From NCBI GenBank assembly GCA_039793685.1, contig JBDRAL010000049.1:1-64000 (forward strand): a DNA stretch of 64,000 nt. The letters run 5' to 3'. Shown here piece by piece: positions 27,688 to 35,910 of this stretch (within the stretch, counting starts at the first letter, position 1; each line of letters opens with the position of its first letter). The stretch is from JAAFHI01 sp039793685. Lineage in GTDB: Bacteria > Acidobacteriota > Blastocatellia > Chloracidobacteriales > Chloracidobacteriaceae. The position numbers and the translations under genes are program-made. The notes under the pieces were generated by a model, which saw only the letters and a program-made list of their open reading frames with translations, was not told the origin of the DNA and searched no databases.

Positions 27688-28212
27688 ATGCTTTCAATGG
27701 AAAAAACGAAATTCGTGGTATTCGGTCTGGCCATCGCACTTTTCAGCGGCATTGTCGGTGCCGTCGCAACCCGGCCTGCTTCAACTCAGGCCCAAACGAC
27801 ACCGCCCGCCCAGACGGCGCAGGCGACGCCGACGCCCCAGACGCAGAATCCGGCCGACCAGCCGATTTCAATTCAGATGCAGGGTCAGCCGGTGGTCGGA
27901 CAAACCTACCAGCTCGTCCCGGTGGATGAAGCTCCAGCTGCTCCGGTCGCGGCGACGCGAACCGTCACCCGTCGCGGTACGGGTCAGGTTGCCCGGACGT
28001 CCACCCAGCGGACCTACTACAACTATGAAGAAGCGCCCAAGAAGCGGTCCTTCTGGAGTCGCCACCGTGACATTCTGACGGTCGGCCTCGGCACCGGCGC
28101 GGGCGCGGCCATCGGCGGCATCGCCGGCGGCAAGAAGGGCGCGGCCATCGGCGCGCTTGCGGGCGCGGGCGGCTCGGCGCTCTACACCTACGGCATCCGC
28201 AAACGGAATTAG
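27688..28212 (+). CDS. Secreted glycine-zipper protein
   Basis: 174 residues; the ATG at 27688 with GGAGGA just upstream is preferred to the ATG at 27658. An N-terminal signal or membrane anchor (KFVVFGLAIALFSGIVGAVA), a Thr/Pro/Gln-rich linker (about 35-75), a basic Thr/Arg region, and a C-terminal glycine zipper: VGLGTGAGAAIGGIAGGKKG and AAIGALAGAGGSALYTYGI. Glycine zippers of this kind mark outer-membrane or periplasmic proteins related to the YMGG/SlyB type; the function is unknown. A perfect terminator follows. A similar glycine-zipper segment occurs in the protein encoded at 33862-35142. Confidence 0.8.
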   Translation: MLSMEKTKFVVFGLAIALFSGIVGAVATRPASTQAQTTPPAQTAQATPTPQTQNPADQPISIQMQGQPVVGQTYQLVPVDEAPAAPVAATRTVTRRGTGQVARTSTQRTYYNYEEAPKKRSFWSRHRDILTVGLGTGAGAAIGGIAGGKKGAAIGALAGAGGSALYTYGIRKRN

Positions 28213-28223
28213 TCTCCCCGCTT

Positions 28224-28250
28224 GGCCGCGCTTCGGCGCGGCCTTTTTTT
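28224..28250 (+). terminator. Rho-independent terminator with TTCG tetraloop
   Basis: A perfect 8-bp stem GGCCGCGC / GCGCGGCC closed by a TTCG (UUCG) tetraloop and followed by seven T. It ends transcription of the glycine-zipper gene. Confidence 0.95.
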
Positions 28251-28272
28251 GCCCGAATTTGAAACGACCGCC

Positions 28273-29217
28273 ATGAATATCCGCTTCTCGCGCTCCCTTT
28301 TCATCGGCCTTGGCCTTTTGGCTCTGATCGGCGCCATCGGACTTCCGGTTTTGGGCAACATCAAACCGCGTCGTCCCGCACCGGTCAGAGAGGTGAACGT
28401 CCCGGTCCCCTCGCCGGTCGAGTTTCGGGAGGACGACCGCCACGGACTGCTCGTGAAAACCTGGGTGAACGGCGTCGGACCGATGATTTTCGCGGTGGAT
28501 ACCGGCGCGGGAATGACCATCATCAGCTCGCGCGCCGCCGCGCGCGCGGGCGTCGCCGTCACCGACCGAACGGTTTTCTTTCAAGGCGCGAGTGAAATGG
28601 GAAGTACGCGGGGAAAAATGGCCGGAACGACCCGGCTGGCCATCGGCGGCGCGGCGAATGTTTTACCCAATCGCGGAAAAGTCGCGGTGGCGGACGTCGT
28701 ACCGCCCGATCTCGACGGCATTCTCGATCCGACCGAAGCCTTCGCGCCGCTCGGGTACGTCATCGACTTCCCGAACACCACGCTTTCGGCGTTTGATCCC
28801 GGCGCGCGGCCGCTCGGTCGGCGTTCCGATGTTTCAATTGTCGGATGGATGAATGAAACGAACGGGCGGCGGCCCGTCGTTCGGGTCAACGGCCGTTACG
28901 ACGCGCTGATCGACACCGGCGCACGATTCGGCCTCGCCCTTCCGGCTTCAACCGCCCGCGAAATGGGCGTCCCGCCCGGAAGCGTCCGCGAAGGGACGGC
29001 GGTCCGCGACGTAACCGGCGGACGAATGCGCGTCACGCGCGTTCGTCCGATTTCGGTCCGAGTGGACGGCCTCGCCCTCGACCGCATTCCGACCGACATT
29101 CTTCTCGACGCCGGACCGAACGCGCCGGTCCTCCTCGGCCGCGAAGCCCTCCGCCCCTTCCGGATCAGCTTCGATCCCCGCCGCCGGACGGTGGAATTCG
29201 GGAACAGTAGTCAGTAG
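28273..29217 (+). CDS. Retropepsin-like aspartic protease with two DTG motifs, secreted or anchored
   Basis: 314 residues from the ATG at 28273. An N-terminal hydrophobic segment (SLFIGLGLLALIGAIGLPVL) acts as signal peptide or anchor. The first protease motif is FAVDTGAGMTIIS (catalytic Asp76), the second ALIDTGARFGLALP (Asp214), and the C-terminal part ends in the GREALRPFRISFD type strand. Bacterial retropepsin-like proteins usually have one DTG per chain and dimerise; two motifs 138 residues apart suggest a two-lobed monomer. The last codons AGT AGT CAG TAG belong to the heptamer repeat, so the C-terminal Ser-Ser-Gln is repeat-derived. Confidence 0.82.
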   Translation: MNIRFSRSLFIGLGLLALIGAIGLPVLGNIKPRRPAPVREVNVPVPSPVEFREDDRHGLLVKTWVNGVGPMIFAVDTGAGMTIISSRAAARAGVAVTDRTVFFQGASEMGSTRGKMAGTTRLAIGGAANVLPNRGKVAVADVVPPDLDGILDPTEAFAPLGYVIDFPNTTLSAFDPGARPLGRRSDVSIVGWMNETNGRRPVVRVNGRYDALIDTGARFGLALPASTAREMGVPPGSVREGTAVRDVTGGRMRVTRVRPISVRVDGLALDRIPTDILLDAGPNAPVLLGREALRPFRISFDPRRRTVEFGNSSQ

Positions 29218-29334
29218 TCAGCAGTTAGTAGTTAGTAGTTAGTAGTTAGTAAAGATAACGGTGAGTGTGGTTTCCGGTGGCACAAGACTGGCCAACGGCA
29301 ACTAACTACTAACCACTAACTGCTAACCACTACT
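29206..29334. repeat. Inverted heptamer repeat (AGTTAGT family) overlapping both convergent genes
   Basis: The left arm 29206-29251 has AGTAGTC, AGTAGTC, AGCAGTT, then AGTAGTT units, starting inside the protease gene. The right arm 29299-29334 (AACTAACTACTAACC and on) runs into the end of the ABC-F gene. The centre is about 47 bp. Both stop codons (TAG) are made of repeat sequence. Confidence 0.87.
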
Positions 29335-31261
29335 CCTCATTCGCTTCTTCCCACTCGGCGTACAAACCTTCGAGTTTCGCGGTGAGCGTTTCGTATTCGG
29401 CGTGCTTCGCGGCGAATTTCGCCGGGTCGGCGGCCACCGCCGGGTCAGCCATCGTTTCGGAAACGGCGGCGATTTTGCCTTCCGTCTCGGCGATGTCGGT
29501 TTCGATGACGCCGGGCGCGCGGCCCTTCTTCTTCTTTTTCGGCGCGTTGTTTTTCTTCGCGGGCGCGGGAGCCGTCGGGGCGACGACTTCGACCGGTTCG
29601 GGCGCGAGCGGCGGCGGATTCTGCGCCTCGCGCTCGCGGCGCGCGGCCTCGCGCTGTTCCTGCTGGCGGGTTTCCCACAACTCGGTGTACGACCCGTCGA
29701 AATCGCGGCTCCCGCCCGGTTCGAGCCAGAGCAGGCGGGTCGCGACGTTGTCGAGGAAGTAGCGGTCATGCGAAACGATGATGCAGGTCCCCGGATAGCG
29801 GATGATCGCCATTTCGAGCGCTTCGCAGGACGCGATGTCGAGGTGGTTGGTCGGTTCGTCCAGAATCAGGACGTTCGCCTTGCTGTAGATGAGTTTCGCC
29901 AGCGCGAGACGGCCGCGCTCACCGCCCGAAAGCGTGCGAATCTGCTTGTACACATCGTCGCCCATGAACAGAAACTGGGCGAGGAATGAACGCAGTTCAA
30001 CTTCGGTCGCGTGCAGGTTTCCGTGTTGAAGTTCGCCGATGATCGTGTTGTCGAGCGAAAGCGATTCGAGGCGCTGGTCGTAGTAGCCCGTCTTCACCCC
30101 GCTGCCCCAGACGAGATCGCCCGCAATCGGCGGCAGATTTCCGAGCAACGTCTTTAAAAGCGTGGTTTTCCCCGCGCCATTCGGTCCGACGATGCCGATT
30201 TTTTCCGCGCGGCGAAACGTCACGTTGAACGGCCCCGCGACCGGCTTGCCGTCGTAGCCGACGCGCAGATCGTCCATGATGACGACCTGTTCGCCGGTCC
30301 GTGAGACTTCCCGCATCGTGAAATTGCCCTGCGCGCGGTCCACCGTCGGCGCTTCGATGCGCTCCATCCGCGCGAGCAGCGTCCGGCGCGATTTCGCCTG
30401 CTTGGTTTTCTGTCCCGCGAGGTTACGGCGGATGAATTCCTTCGTCTTTTCGATTTCTTCCTGCTGCTTTTCGAAATGCCGCTGCTGAATTTCCCGCAGG
30501 GCGTCGCGCTTCTCGATGTACTCGGTGAATCCGCCCTCGAACGACTGAGTTTTACCGCGGTCGAGTTCAATCGTCCGCATCGTCACCCGATCGAGCAGAA
30601 AGCGGTCGTGCGAAATGATGACGTAGGCCGATTTGTACTCCAGCAAAAATTCTTCGAGCCATTCGACGGCTCTCAGGTCGAGGTGGTTCGTCGGTTCGTC
30701 GAGCAGCAGGACGTCCGGTTCCTTCAGAAGAAGCATGCCGAGATGCAGCCGTCCCTGCTGGCCGCCGCTCAGGCTGACCGCGAGCTTTCCGAAATCGTCC
30801 TTTGTAAACCCAAGTCCGAGAAGGACTTCCTCGGCCCGCGCGTGGTAGGTGAACCCGCCGCGTTCCTCGTAGGCGTGCTGAAGTTCGCTGTACTGTTCGA
30901 GCAGTTCGTTCAGCAGGTCGTTTTCGCCCTGATGGTCCGACATTTCATGCTCGATGCGCTGCATCTCGATTTCCATCCGCTGAAGGTCGGCGAACACGCT
31001 CTGCGCGGCGTCGATGACCGTCACGTCGGGTTCGAAATGCGGGTGCTGTTCGAGCAGACCGAGCGACAGCCCGGTGGCGCGGATGATGCGGCCCGTATCG
31101 GGCGTTTCAAGCCCCATGATGAGCTTGAACATGGTGGATTTCCCCGCGCCGTTGCGGCCGATGAGGCCGATTTTCTCGCCGGGATTCACCTGGCAGGTGA
31201 CGCCTTCGAGAATGTCGTGGGCGCCGTAACCTTTGTGGACGTCGTCAAATCGGAAAAGCAT
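29330..31261 (-). CDS. ABC-F family ATPase (ribosome-associated type)
   Basis: 643 residues with two ATP-binding cassettes and no membrane segments, the ABC-F plan (EttA, Uup and relatives), which act on ribosomes. First cassette: Walker A GRNGAGKST, signature LSGGQQGRLHLG, Walker B VLLLDEPTNHLDL. Second cassette: GPNGAGKTT, LSGGERGRLALA, VLILDEPTNHLDI. The inter-domain linker (about 235-300) is charged and helical (FEKQQEEIEKTKEFIRR). The C-terminal 100 residues are Lys/Pro/Ala-rich and then coiled coil, as in Uup/YdiF-type members. The exact subfamily is not assigned. Confidence 0.93.
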   Translation of the reverse strand: MLFRFDDVHKGYGAHDILEGVTCQVNPGEKIGLIGRNGAGKSTMFKLIMGLETPDTGRIIRATGLSLGLLEQHPHFEPDVTVIDAAQSVFADLQRMEIEMQRIEHEMSDHQGENDLLNELLEQYSELQHAYEERGGFTYHARAEEVLLGLGFTKDDFGKLAVSLSGGQQGRLHLGMLLLKEPDVLLLDEPTNHLDLRAVEWLEEFLLEYKSAYVIISHDRFLLDRVTMRTIELDRGKTQSFEGGFTEYIEKRDALREIQQRHFEKQQEEIEKTKEFIRRNLAGQKTKQAKSRRTLLARMERIEAPTVDRAQGNFTMREVSRTGEQVVIMDDLRVGYDGKPVAGPFNVTFRRAEKIGIVGPNGAGKTTLLKTLLGNLPPIAGDLVWGSGVKTGYYDQRLESLSLDNTIIGELQHGNLHATEVELRSFLAQFLFMGDDVYKQIRTLSGGERGRLALAKLIYSKANVLILDEPTNHLDIASCEALEMAIIRYPGTCIIVSHDRYFLDNVATRLLWLEPGGSRDFDGSYTELWETRQQEQREAARREREAQNPPPLAPEPVEVVAPTAPAPAKKNNAPKKKKKGRAPGVIETDIAETEGKIAAVSETMADPAVAADPAKFAAKHAEYETLTAKLEGLYAEWEEANEE

Positions 31262-31266
31262 GAAAG

Positions 31267-31347
31267 GCAGTGGTCAGTGGCCAGCGGCCAGCAGTCAGTG
31301 GTTAGCAGTTAGCGGTTAGTAGTTAGCAGTTAAGTAGTTAGCGGTTC
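31267..31347. repeat. Single long heptamer arm (AGTTAGC family) upstream of ABC-F gene
   Basis: About eleven consecutive units (AGTGGTC AGTGGCC AGCGGCC AGCAGTC AGTGGTT AGCAGTT and on), period 7. It starts about 6 bases upstream of the ABC-F start codon (minus strand), where it reads in the C-rich sense. No partner arm is found in 31348-31515; the rest of that gap shows nothing. Confidence 0.85.
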
Positions 31348-31515
31348 GTGGAAGGAAATGAACGAATGAATGGGGTTGGGCGCAACTGCTCGATTCAAAC
31401 GGGATACGAGCGGTTTCCGATTGGAAGATAGCCCATAGCCGGACCGAAGGGAGGCTATGGGAAAACCATGTTTCATCCACCAACGCGGGGCCGGAACGCA
31501 ACCCCCATTCGTTTT

Positions 31516-32964
31516 CTACCTGCGCGGAAACGGATGCGCCTGTTCGTAGGCGTACGCCGCGTTGAGCATCCGCGCTTCCTCGAAATGCGGCGCGACGAGC
31601 TGCATCCCGATGGGGAGTCCGGTCGCGCTCAGGCCGCAGGGGACGTTCATCCCCGGCACGCCCGCCATGTTCAGCGTCACGGTGTAGATGTCCGAAAGGT
31701 ACATCTGGAGCGGATCGTCGGTTTTCTCGCCGAGTTTGAACGCCGGTGTCGGCGAGGTCGGCGTCACCAGCACGTCGCAGGTTTCGAACGCCCGCTCGAA
31801 ATCCTGCCGGATGAGCGTGCGGACCTTCTGGGCCTTCAGGTAGTAGGCGTCGTAGTAGCCCGACGACAGCGTGTAGGTCCCGAGCATGATGCGGCGCTTC
31901 ACTTCCGGGCCGAAACCGAGGTCGCGCGTCTTGCGGTACATATCGTGCAGCGTGCCGGGATTTTCGACCCGGAAGCCGTAGCGCACGCCGTCGAAGCGCG
32001 ACAGGTTCGAACTCGCCTCGGCGGTGGCGATGATGTAGTAGTCGGGAATCGCGTAGCCCGAATTCGGCAGTGATACCTCGACGAGTTCCGCGCCAAGGGA
32101 TTCATACGCCTTCAGGGCCGTTTCGACCGTGGCTTTCACTTCGGGGTCGAGTCCCGCGCCGAAGGCTTCCTTCACCACGCCGATTTTCAGTCCCTTCACG
32201 TCGCCGGTCAGCGCGCCGAGGTAATCCGGCACGGGCGCGGGGGAACTCGTCGCATCGTGGATGTCGTGTCCGGCGATGGCCCCGAGCAGCCGCGCGGCGT
32301 CGCGGACATTGCGCGCGAACGGGCCGATCTGATCGAGCGACGAACCGAACGCGACCAGTCCGTAGCGGGAAACCCTGCCGTACGTTGGCTTTAAACCCAC
32401 CAGTCCGCACAGGCTCGCCGGTTGACGAATCGAGCCGCCGGTGTCGCTCCCGGTGGCGACGACGCAGAGTCCGGCGGCGACGGCGGCGGCGCTGCCTCCG
32501 CTCGACCCGCCCGGCACGCAGTCTTCATTCCACGGATTGCGGACCGGCCCGAACGACGAATTTTCATTCGACGAACCCATCGCGAATTCATCCATGTTGG
32601 CCTTGCCGACCACGACCGCGCCCGCCGCTTCGAGCCGCGCAATCGCCGTCGCCGTGTATGGCGCGACGAAATCACCGAGAATCTTCGACGCGCAGGTCGT
32701 CCGGACGCCGGTCAGATTCTGGTTGTCCTTGACGGCCACGGGCACGCCCGCGAGTACGCCGAGAGGTTCACCGGCCGCGATTTGCGCGTCCACGGCGGCG
32801 GCGCGTTCGAGCGCGCGCTCGCGCGTGACGGTGATGAAGGCGTTCAAACGCGAATTTTCGGCTTCGATGTGGTCCAGCGTGGCGGTACAAACGTCAACGG
32901 CGGTGACTTCCCGCGCGTTCAGCGCGTCGTGCAGACGGTCAATGGTCAGTTCGGCGAGGTTCAC
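31516..32964 (-). CDS. gatA: Aspartyl/glutamyl-tRNA amidotransferase subunit A
   Basis: Glutaminase subunit of GatCAB, which converts misacylated Glu-tRNA(Gln) or Asp-tRNA(Asn) to the correct form. 482 residues, usual length. Amidase-signature catalytic residues: Lys79 in VAVKDN, the cis-Ser in GGSSGGSAAAV and the nucleophile Ser in GSDTGGSIRQPA. Further GatA marks: YGRVSRYGLVAFGSSLDQIG, and PGMNVPCGLSATGLPIGMQL at the C-terminus. gatC and gatB are not adjacent, so they are encoded elsewhere. Confidence 0.95.
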   Translation of the reverse strand: MNLAELTIDRLHDALNAREVTAVDVCTATLDHIEAENSRLNAFITVTRERALERAAAVDAQIAAGEPLGVLAGVPVAVKDNQNLTGVRTTCASKILGDFVAPYTATAIARLEAAGAVVVGKANMDEFAMGSSNENSSFGPVRNPWNEDCVPGGSSGGSAAAVAAGLCVVATGSDTGGSIRQPASLCGLVGLKPTYGRVSRYGLVAFGSSLDQIGPFARNVRDAARLLGAIAGHDIHDATSSPAPVPDYLGALTGDVKGLKIGVVKEAFGAGLDPEVKATVETALKAYESLGAELVEVSLPNSGYAIPDYYIIATAEASSNLSRFDGVRYGFRVENPGTLHDMYRKTRDLGFGPEVKRRIMLGTYTLSSGYYDAYYLKAQKVRTLIRQDFERAFETCDVLVTPTSPTPAFKLGEKTDDPLQMYLSDIYTVTLNMAGVPGMNVPCGLSATGLPIGMQLVAPHFEEARMLNAAYAYEQAHPFPRR

Positions 32965-33051
32965 GAAAATCTCCTCAGACGGAATGGCTTGTCGAATTCG
33001 GTCAAAAAAACGAAACCGCGATTATGCTGTCCGGGCAGGCGGGTTTCAACC

Positions 33052-33210
33052 GGAATGCGGAATGCGGAATATCGAATGCGGAATGGAAAATCCGGGGTCG
33101 AAATTGCAACGGATTCCCGGGTGTTGGAATATCCGCGGGGGATTCTTGGGAATTCCGCATTCGACATTCGATATTCCGCATTCTCTTCCACTTCCGCATT
33201 CCGCATTCTC
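33052..33210. repeat. Inverted heptamer repeat (GAATGCG family) in a divergent spacer
   Basis: The left arm 33052-33087 has GAATGCG GAATGCG GAATATC GAATGCG GAATGG. The right arm 33150-33210 has CATTCGA, CATTCGA and TATTCCG units, then a second block CCGCATT CCGCATT. The centre is about 62 bp. It lies between gatA (minus) and the gene at 33394 (plus). The region 32965-33051 holds nothing else recognisable. Confidence 0.85.
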
Positions 33211-33293
33211 CGCCGTTGTTGTACCTTGAAAGCACGCGCATCCGAACGTGTGCCAGTTTCGCCCCCCGAGCGGTTCGAGAAAACGAGACCCCT

Positions 33294-33341
33294 TGAGATT
33301 CGAGAACTTTTCTCAATTCTCAATTCTCAATTCTCAATTGG
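33294..33341. repeat. Single heptamer arm (TCAATTC family)
   Basis: Four perfect TCAATTC units (33311-33338) preceded by a short GAGATTCGAGAACTT that is weakly complementary (possible small left arm). It ends about 53 bases before the ATG at 33394. Confidence 0.75.
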
Positions 33342-33393
33342 TATCCTTCGGTGTCCCCCACCGGCGATCACATCGCAAAAGAGGCATTGTGCA

Positions 33394-33762
33394 ATGTCTT
33401 TTCCATTGAATGTAATGATTGAAAATCCGGTCAATGACCCGCTCCGGATTGAAAACTGCACGGCGGAAGTTCAGGAGAACGGCGACGTCCGGGTTTCCGG
33501 CGAAGTCGCGCACTCCGGTTCGGACAGCGTCCGCCGCTACAACCCGTCGCTTCTGTTTTATGTGTATGACGCCTATGGCGTGCCGATCGGCAGCGGCAAG
33601 GCGATGGCGGGAGGGGAATTTCTCGTCCCCGGCCAGCGCGCCTTCTTCACCGGCATGATTCCCGGCATGGGACTTTCCGCCCGGATGGGGAAAGTCGTCG
33701 TCAGCGCGATTCCCGCCAGCGGCTATCGCGAGAACAAGAAGAAGGGCAAAGCCGCCAGTTAA
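33394..33762 (+). CDS. Small beta-sandwich protein (FxLYD-like), function unknown
   Basis: 122 residues from the ATG at 33394. The frame is open for over 900 bases upstream but crosses gatA antisense and repeats, so only this part is called. The order NPVNDPLRIENCTAEVQENG, DVRVSGEVAHSGSDSVRRYN, LLFYVYDAYGVPIGSGK, LVPGQRAFFTGMI resembles FxLYD-type domains (a beta-sandwich about 100 residues long found in secreted or surface proteins). No signal peptide is visible. The C-terminus is Lys-rich. A weak Shine-Dalgarno site (AAGAGG) lies 11 bases upstream. Confidence 0.65.
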   Translation: MSFPLNVMIENPVNDPLRIENCTAEVQENGDVRVSGEVAHSGSDSVRRYNPSLLFYVYDAYGVPIGSGKAMAGGEFLVPGQRAFFTGMIPGMGLSARMGKVVVSAIPASGYRENKKKGKAAS

Positions 33763-33767
33763 AAAAA

Positions 33768-33855
33768 CAGACAAGGAGAGGGGGAGACCGGGAGACAAGG
33801 AGCAGGTGATGCCGCTCCGAATCTCCTTGTCTCCCCCTCTCCCTGTCTCCTTGTC
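33768..33855. repeat. Inverted 8-nt tandem repeat acting as likely two-way terminator
   Basis: The left arm 33768-33802 has AGACAAGG AGAGGGGG AGACCGGG AGACAAGG; the right arm 33823-33855 is an almost exact reverse complement. The centre is about 20 bp. On the plus strand it is followed by GTTTTTC, and on the minus strand by GTTTTTTT (complement of the run at 33761-33767). It lies between convergent genes, ending 6 bases from the minus-strand stop. Confidence 0.88.
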
Positions 33856-33861
33856 TGTTTT

Positions 33862-35142
33862 TCAGTAGACCACGCCGAGGGCCTGCGCCGTTTGACGGTC
33901 GAGGCGTTCGGTATTTTGAAGCCCCTGCTGCTGCTGATAGCGGCCGAGCGCCTGACGGGTGTCTTCGCTCAGATAGCCGCTGATGTCGCCGTTGTAGAAG
34001 TTCAGGTCGCGCAGCTTGGCCTGCGCCCGGCGCACGATGGTCTGGTCGGTATATTCGCCGGCCACCCGGTCGTATCCGTAATCACGCCCCGCGCCGGGAT
34101 TTCCCGTGTTCTGACCGCCCGGATTCGGCGATCCCCAGTCGTCCGGCCCGTTGTTGCCGTTATTTCCGCCGTTCCCGTTGAGAACACCGAGGGCGTTCGC
34201 CGTCGGGCGATCCAGTCGTCCGTTTTCTTCAAGCTGCTGCTGTCGTTGAAACTCCCGGAGGCCGTTTCGGGTACGGCCGTTGATGCGGCCGTTGATCGAA
34301 CCATTGTAAAAGCCGCGATCCCGCAGGGCGGTCTGCGCCCGGCTGACGATTTGCGCGTCGGTGTATTCATCCGTGTCGGCGTTGTAGCCGGGTTCGTTCG
34401 TCGAGGACGGATAATTGCCGGGCTGGGTGGACGATCCCGTGCCGTTGATGTCGCCGCCGTTGACCCGTGCTTCCTGAGTCAGTTCCAGGCCGAATTTCTG
34501 CCCGGTTTTGACTTCCGCTTCATTTCCCTTCGCCAGCAGCGCGCCGAGAATCCCCGCCGCCGCGCCAACACCCGCGCCGATGCCCGCGCCCTTGCCGCCG
34601 CCCGCGATGGCGCCGATGGCCGCGCCGACGCCCGCGCCACCGCCGATGAAGATCACGTTGCGCTTGGTCGTGGACTTCCCTTTTACCCGGCCCTCATTGT
34701 CGATCTGGCGCTTTTCCTTCGGATCGAGGCTGGTCAGTTCGCCGCGAATCGCCACCGAATTGCCGCTCGAAAAGATAATGCGCTCGAACTCGACCGCGAT
34801 GGTGCCGGCCTTGTTGCGCTCGGCCTTCGTCACCTGCGTGATGCGGCCCTCGACCTGCGCCCCGGCCGGAACGAGCGTGATGCCGTTCACGACGCAGGCT
34901 TCGAACACGGTCGTCGTGAAGGTGTCGCCGACGGTGGCGTTCTTCGACGTGATGGTGCGGTCCATTTGAAGTTTCAAAACCGTGCCCGCAGGGATGTTGT
35001 AATTGCGGTAGCGGGTCTGCGCCTGCGCCGAAAAGGTCGGCCCGACGAGAACCGGCGGCAATGCGGGTAAAACCAGTCCGGTCACGGCCAGCAGAGCGAC
35101 GCCCGAGGCGGTTTTTTTCAGGGATGAATATAAGGGCTTCAT
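33862..35142 (-). CDS. Secreted glycine-zipper protein with two peptidoglycan-binding domains
   Basis: 426 residues; the ATG at 35142 with AAAGGA upstream is chosen over the TTG at 35160. A signal peptide (ending FSAQAQ) is followed by a beta-rich domain (about 45-150; NYNIPAGTVLKLQMDRTITS, LVPAGAQVEGRITQVTKAE), a glycine zipper (GGGAGVGAAIGAIAGGGKGA), and two PG_binding_1 repeats: ALRDRGFYNGSINGRINGRT (about 270-325) and KLRDLNFYNGDISGYLSEDT (about 370-425). They are separated by an Asn/Gly-rich linker. It probably lodges in the cell envelope, bound to peptidoglycan. No catalytic residues are seen. Confidence 0.83.
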   Translation of the reverse strand: MKPLYSSLKKTASGVALLAVTGLVLPALPPVLVGPTFSAQAQTRYRNYNIPAGTVLKLQMDRTITSKNATVGDTFTTTVFEACVVNGITLVPAGAQVEGRITQVTKAERNKAGTIAVEFERIIFSSGNSVAIRGELTSLDPKEKRQIDNEGRVKGKSTTKRNVIFIGGGAGVGAAIGAIAGGGKGAGIGAGVGAAAGILGALLAKGNEAEVKTGQKFGLELTQEARVNGGDINGTGSSTQPGNYPSSTNEPGYNADTDEYTDAQIVSRAQTALRDRGFYNGSINGRINGRTRNGLREFQRQQQLEENGRLDRPTANALGVLNGNGGNNGNNGPDDWGSPNPGGQNTGNPGAGRDYGYDRVAGEYTDQTIVRRAQAKLRDLNFYNGDISGYLSEDTRQALGRYQQQQGLQNTERLDRQTAQALGVVY

Positions 35143-35422
35143 AGTGAACAGTCCTTTCAATCGTCTTTATCTTTTTGGAAGGGCGGAAGAACGCTTCCAT
35201 CATACACCGGGGCGCTGGATTGCAATGCGCGAAGTCCGGGACAACGCCGTAAAAAAACGTGACGGAATGGTTTTCAATTATTCCGCTTTGAGGGATGCCC
35301 TTTTTTGCGTTTCGGGTTGCACGGGAAACGCCCTCTCAGACAACAGCCTCGTAAGTCGTTGACTCCACTTCGCGATGTTTCTTGCCTACGGTTGGCGTTT
35401 TTTGTTCATGGGACCTCGTCCG

Positions 35423-35678
35423 GGTTTGCCCGCGAAGGCGGGCAAGAGCGTAAAGCCTCGGATGGAGCGAGTCCGCGAGCGGAATCCGTGGGCTTACGTC
35501 CGGAAAAATAAAAAAGCCCGTGAAACGGGCGACAGCGCAATTCCAGGAAAACTTCCACCGGAGTGACTGTCGCCCGTTTCACGGGCTTCGACGTCTTGTT
35601 CGAATCCCTTTCCACGGATTTCGCTCGCAAGCTCGCTCCATCCGAGGCTTTATGCTCCCGCCCGCCTTCGCGGGCGAA
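35423..35678. repeat. Large nested imperfect inverted repeat
   Basis: Outer arms 35423-35492 and 35612-35678 (left reads GCCCGCGAAGGCGGGC...GCCTCGGATGGAGCGAG, right reads CTCGCTCCATCCGAGGC...GCCCGCCTTCGCGGGC). Inner arms 35514-35535 and 35567-35588 are an exact inverted pair, AAGCCCGTGAAACGGGCGAC-type, itself containing GCCCGT-GAA-ACGGGC. The word type differs from the heptamer elements. The flanks 35143-35422 and 35679-35910 contain no gene I can support. Confidence 0.8.
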
Positions 35679-35910
35679 AACCCTCGTGGGCGAAAAAAAC
35701 GAAACGCGGTAAACCTGCTTCTTGAGGTCAGTTTGCGGAAAAGACCGATGACGGTTCTCCCTCCTGGCCGGGCGACGGAAAACGCATTTCGTTCACGAAT
35801 CGGGCAGGGAGATTTTTTTCGGGTCGATGATCAATTTCGTCGGGGAAAGCCGCTTACCCGAGTGAAGGCGTTCGCGCCGACACTCTCAACGAAATCAAAG
35901 AAGGCCCGAT

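Noticed and set aside
32422..33393. Long upstream extension of the 33394 gene
   Set aside because: The frame runs antisense through gatA and across two repeats; only the last 122 residues look like a protein domain.
35144..35910. Small open frames in the gap before 35911
   Set aside because: They overlap the nested inverted repeat, have no Shine-Dalgarno site and no recognisable features.
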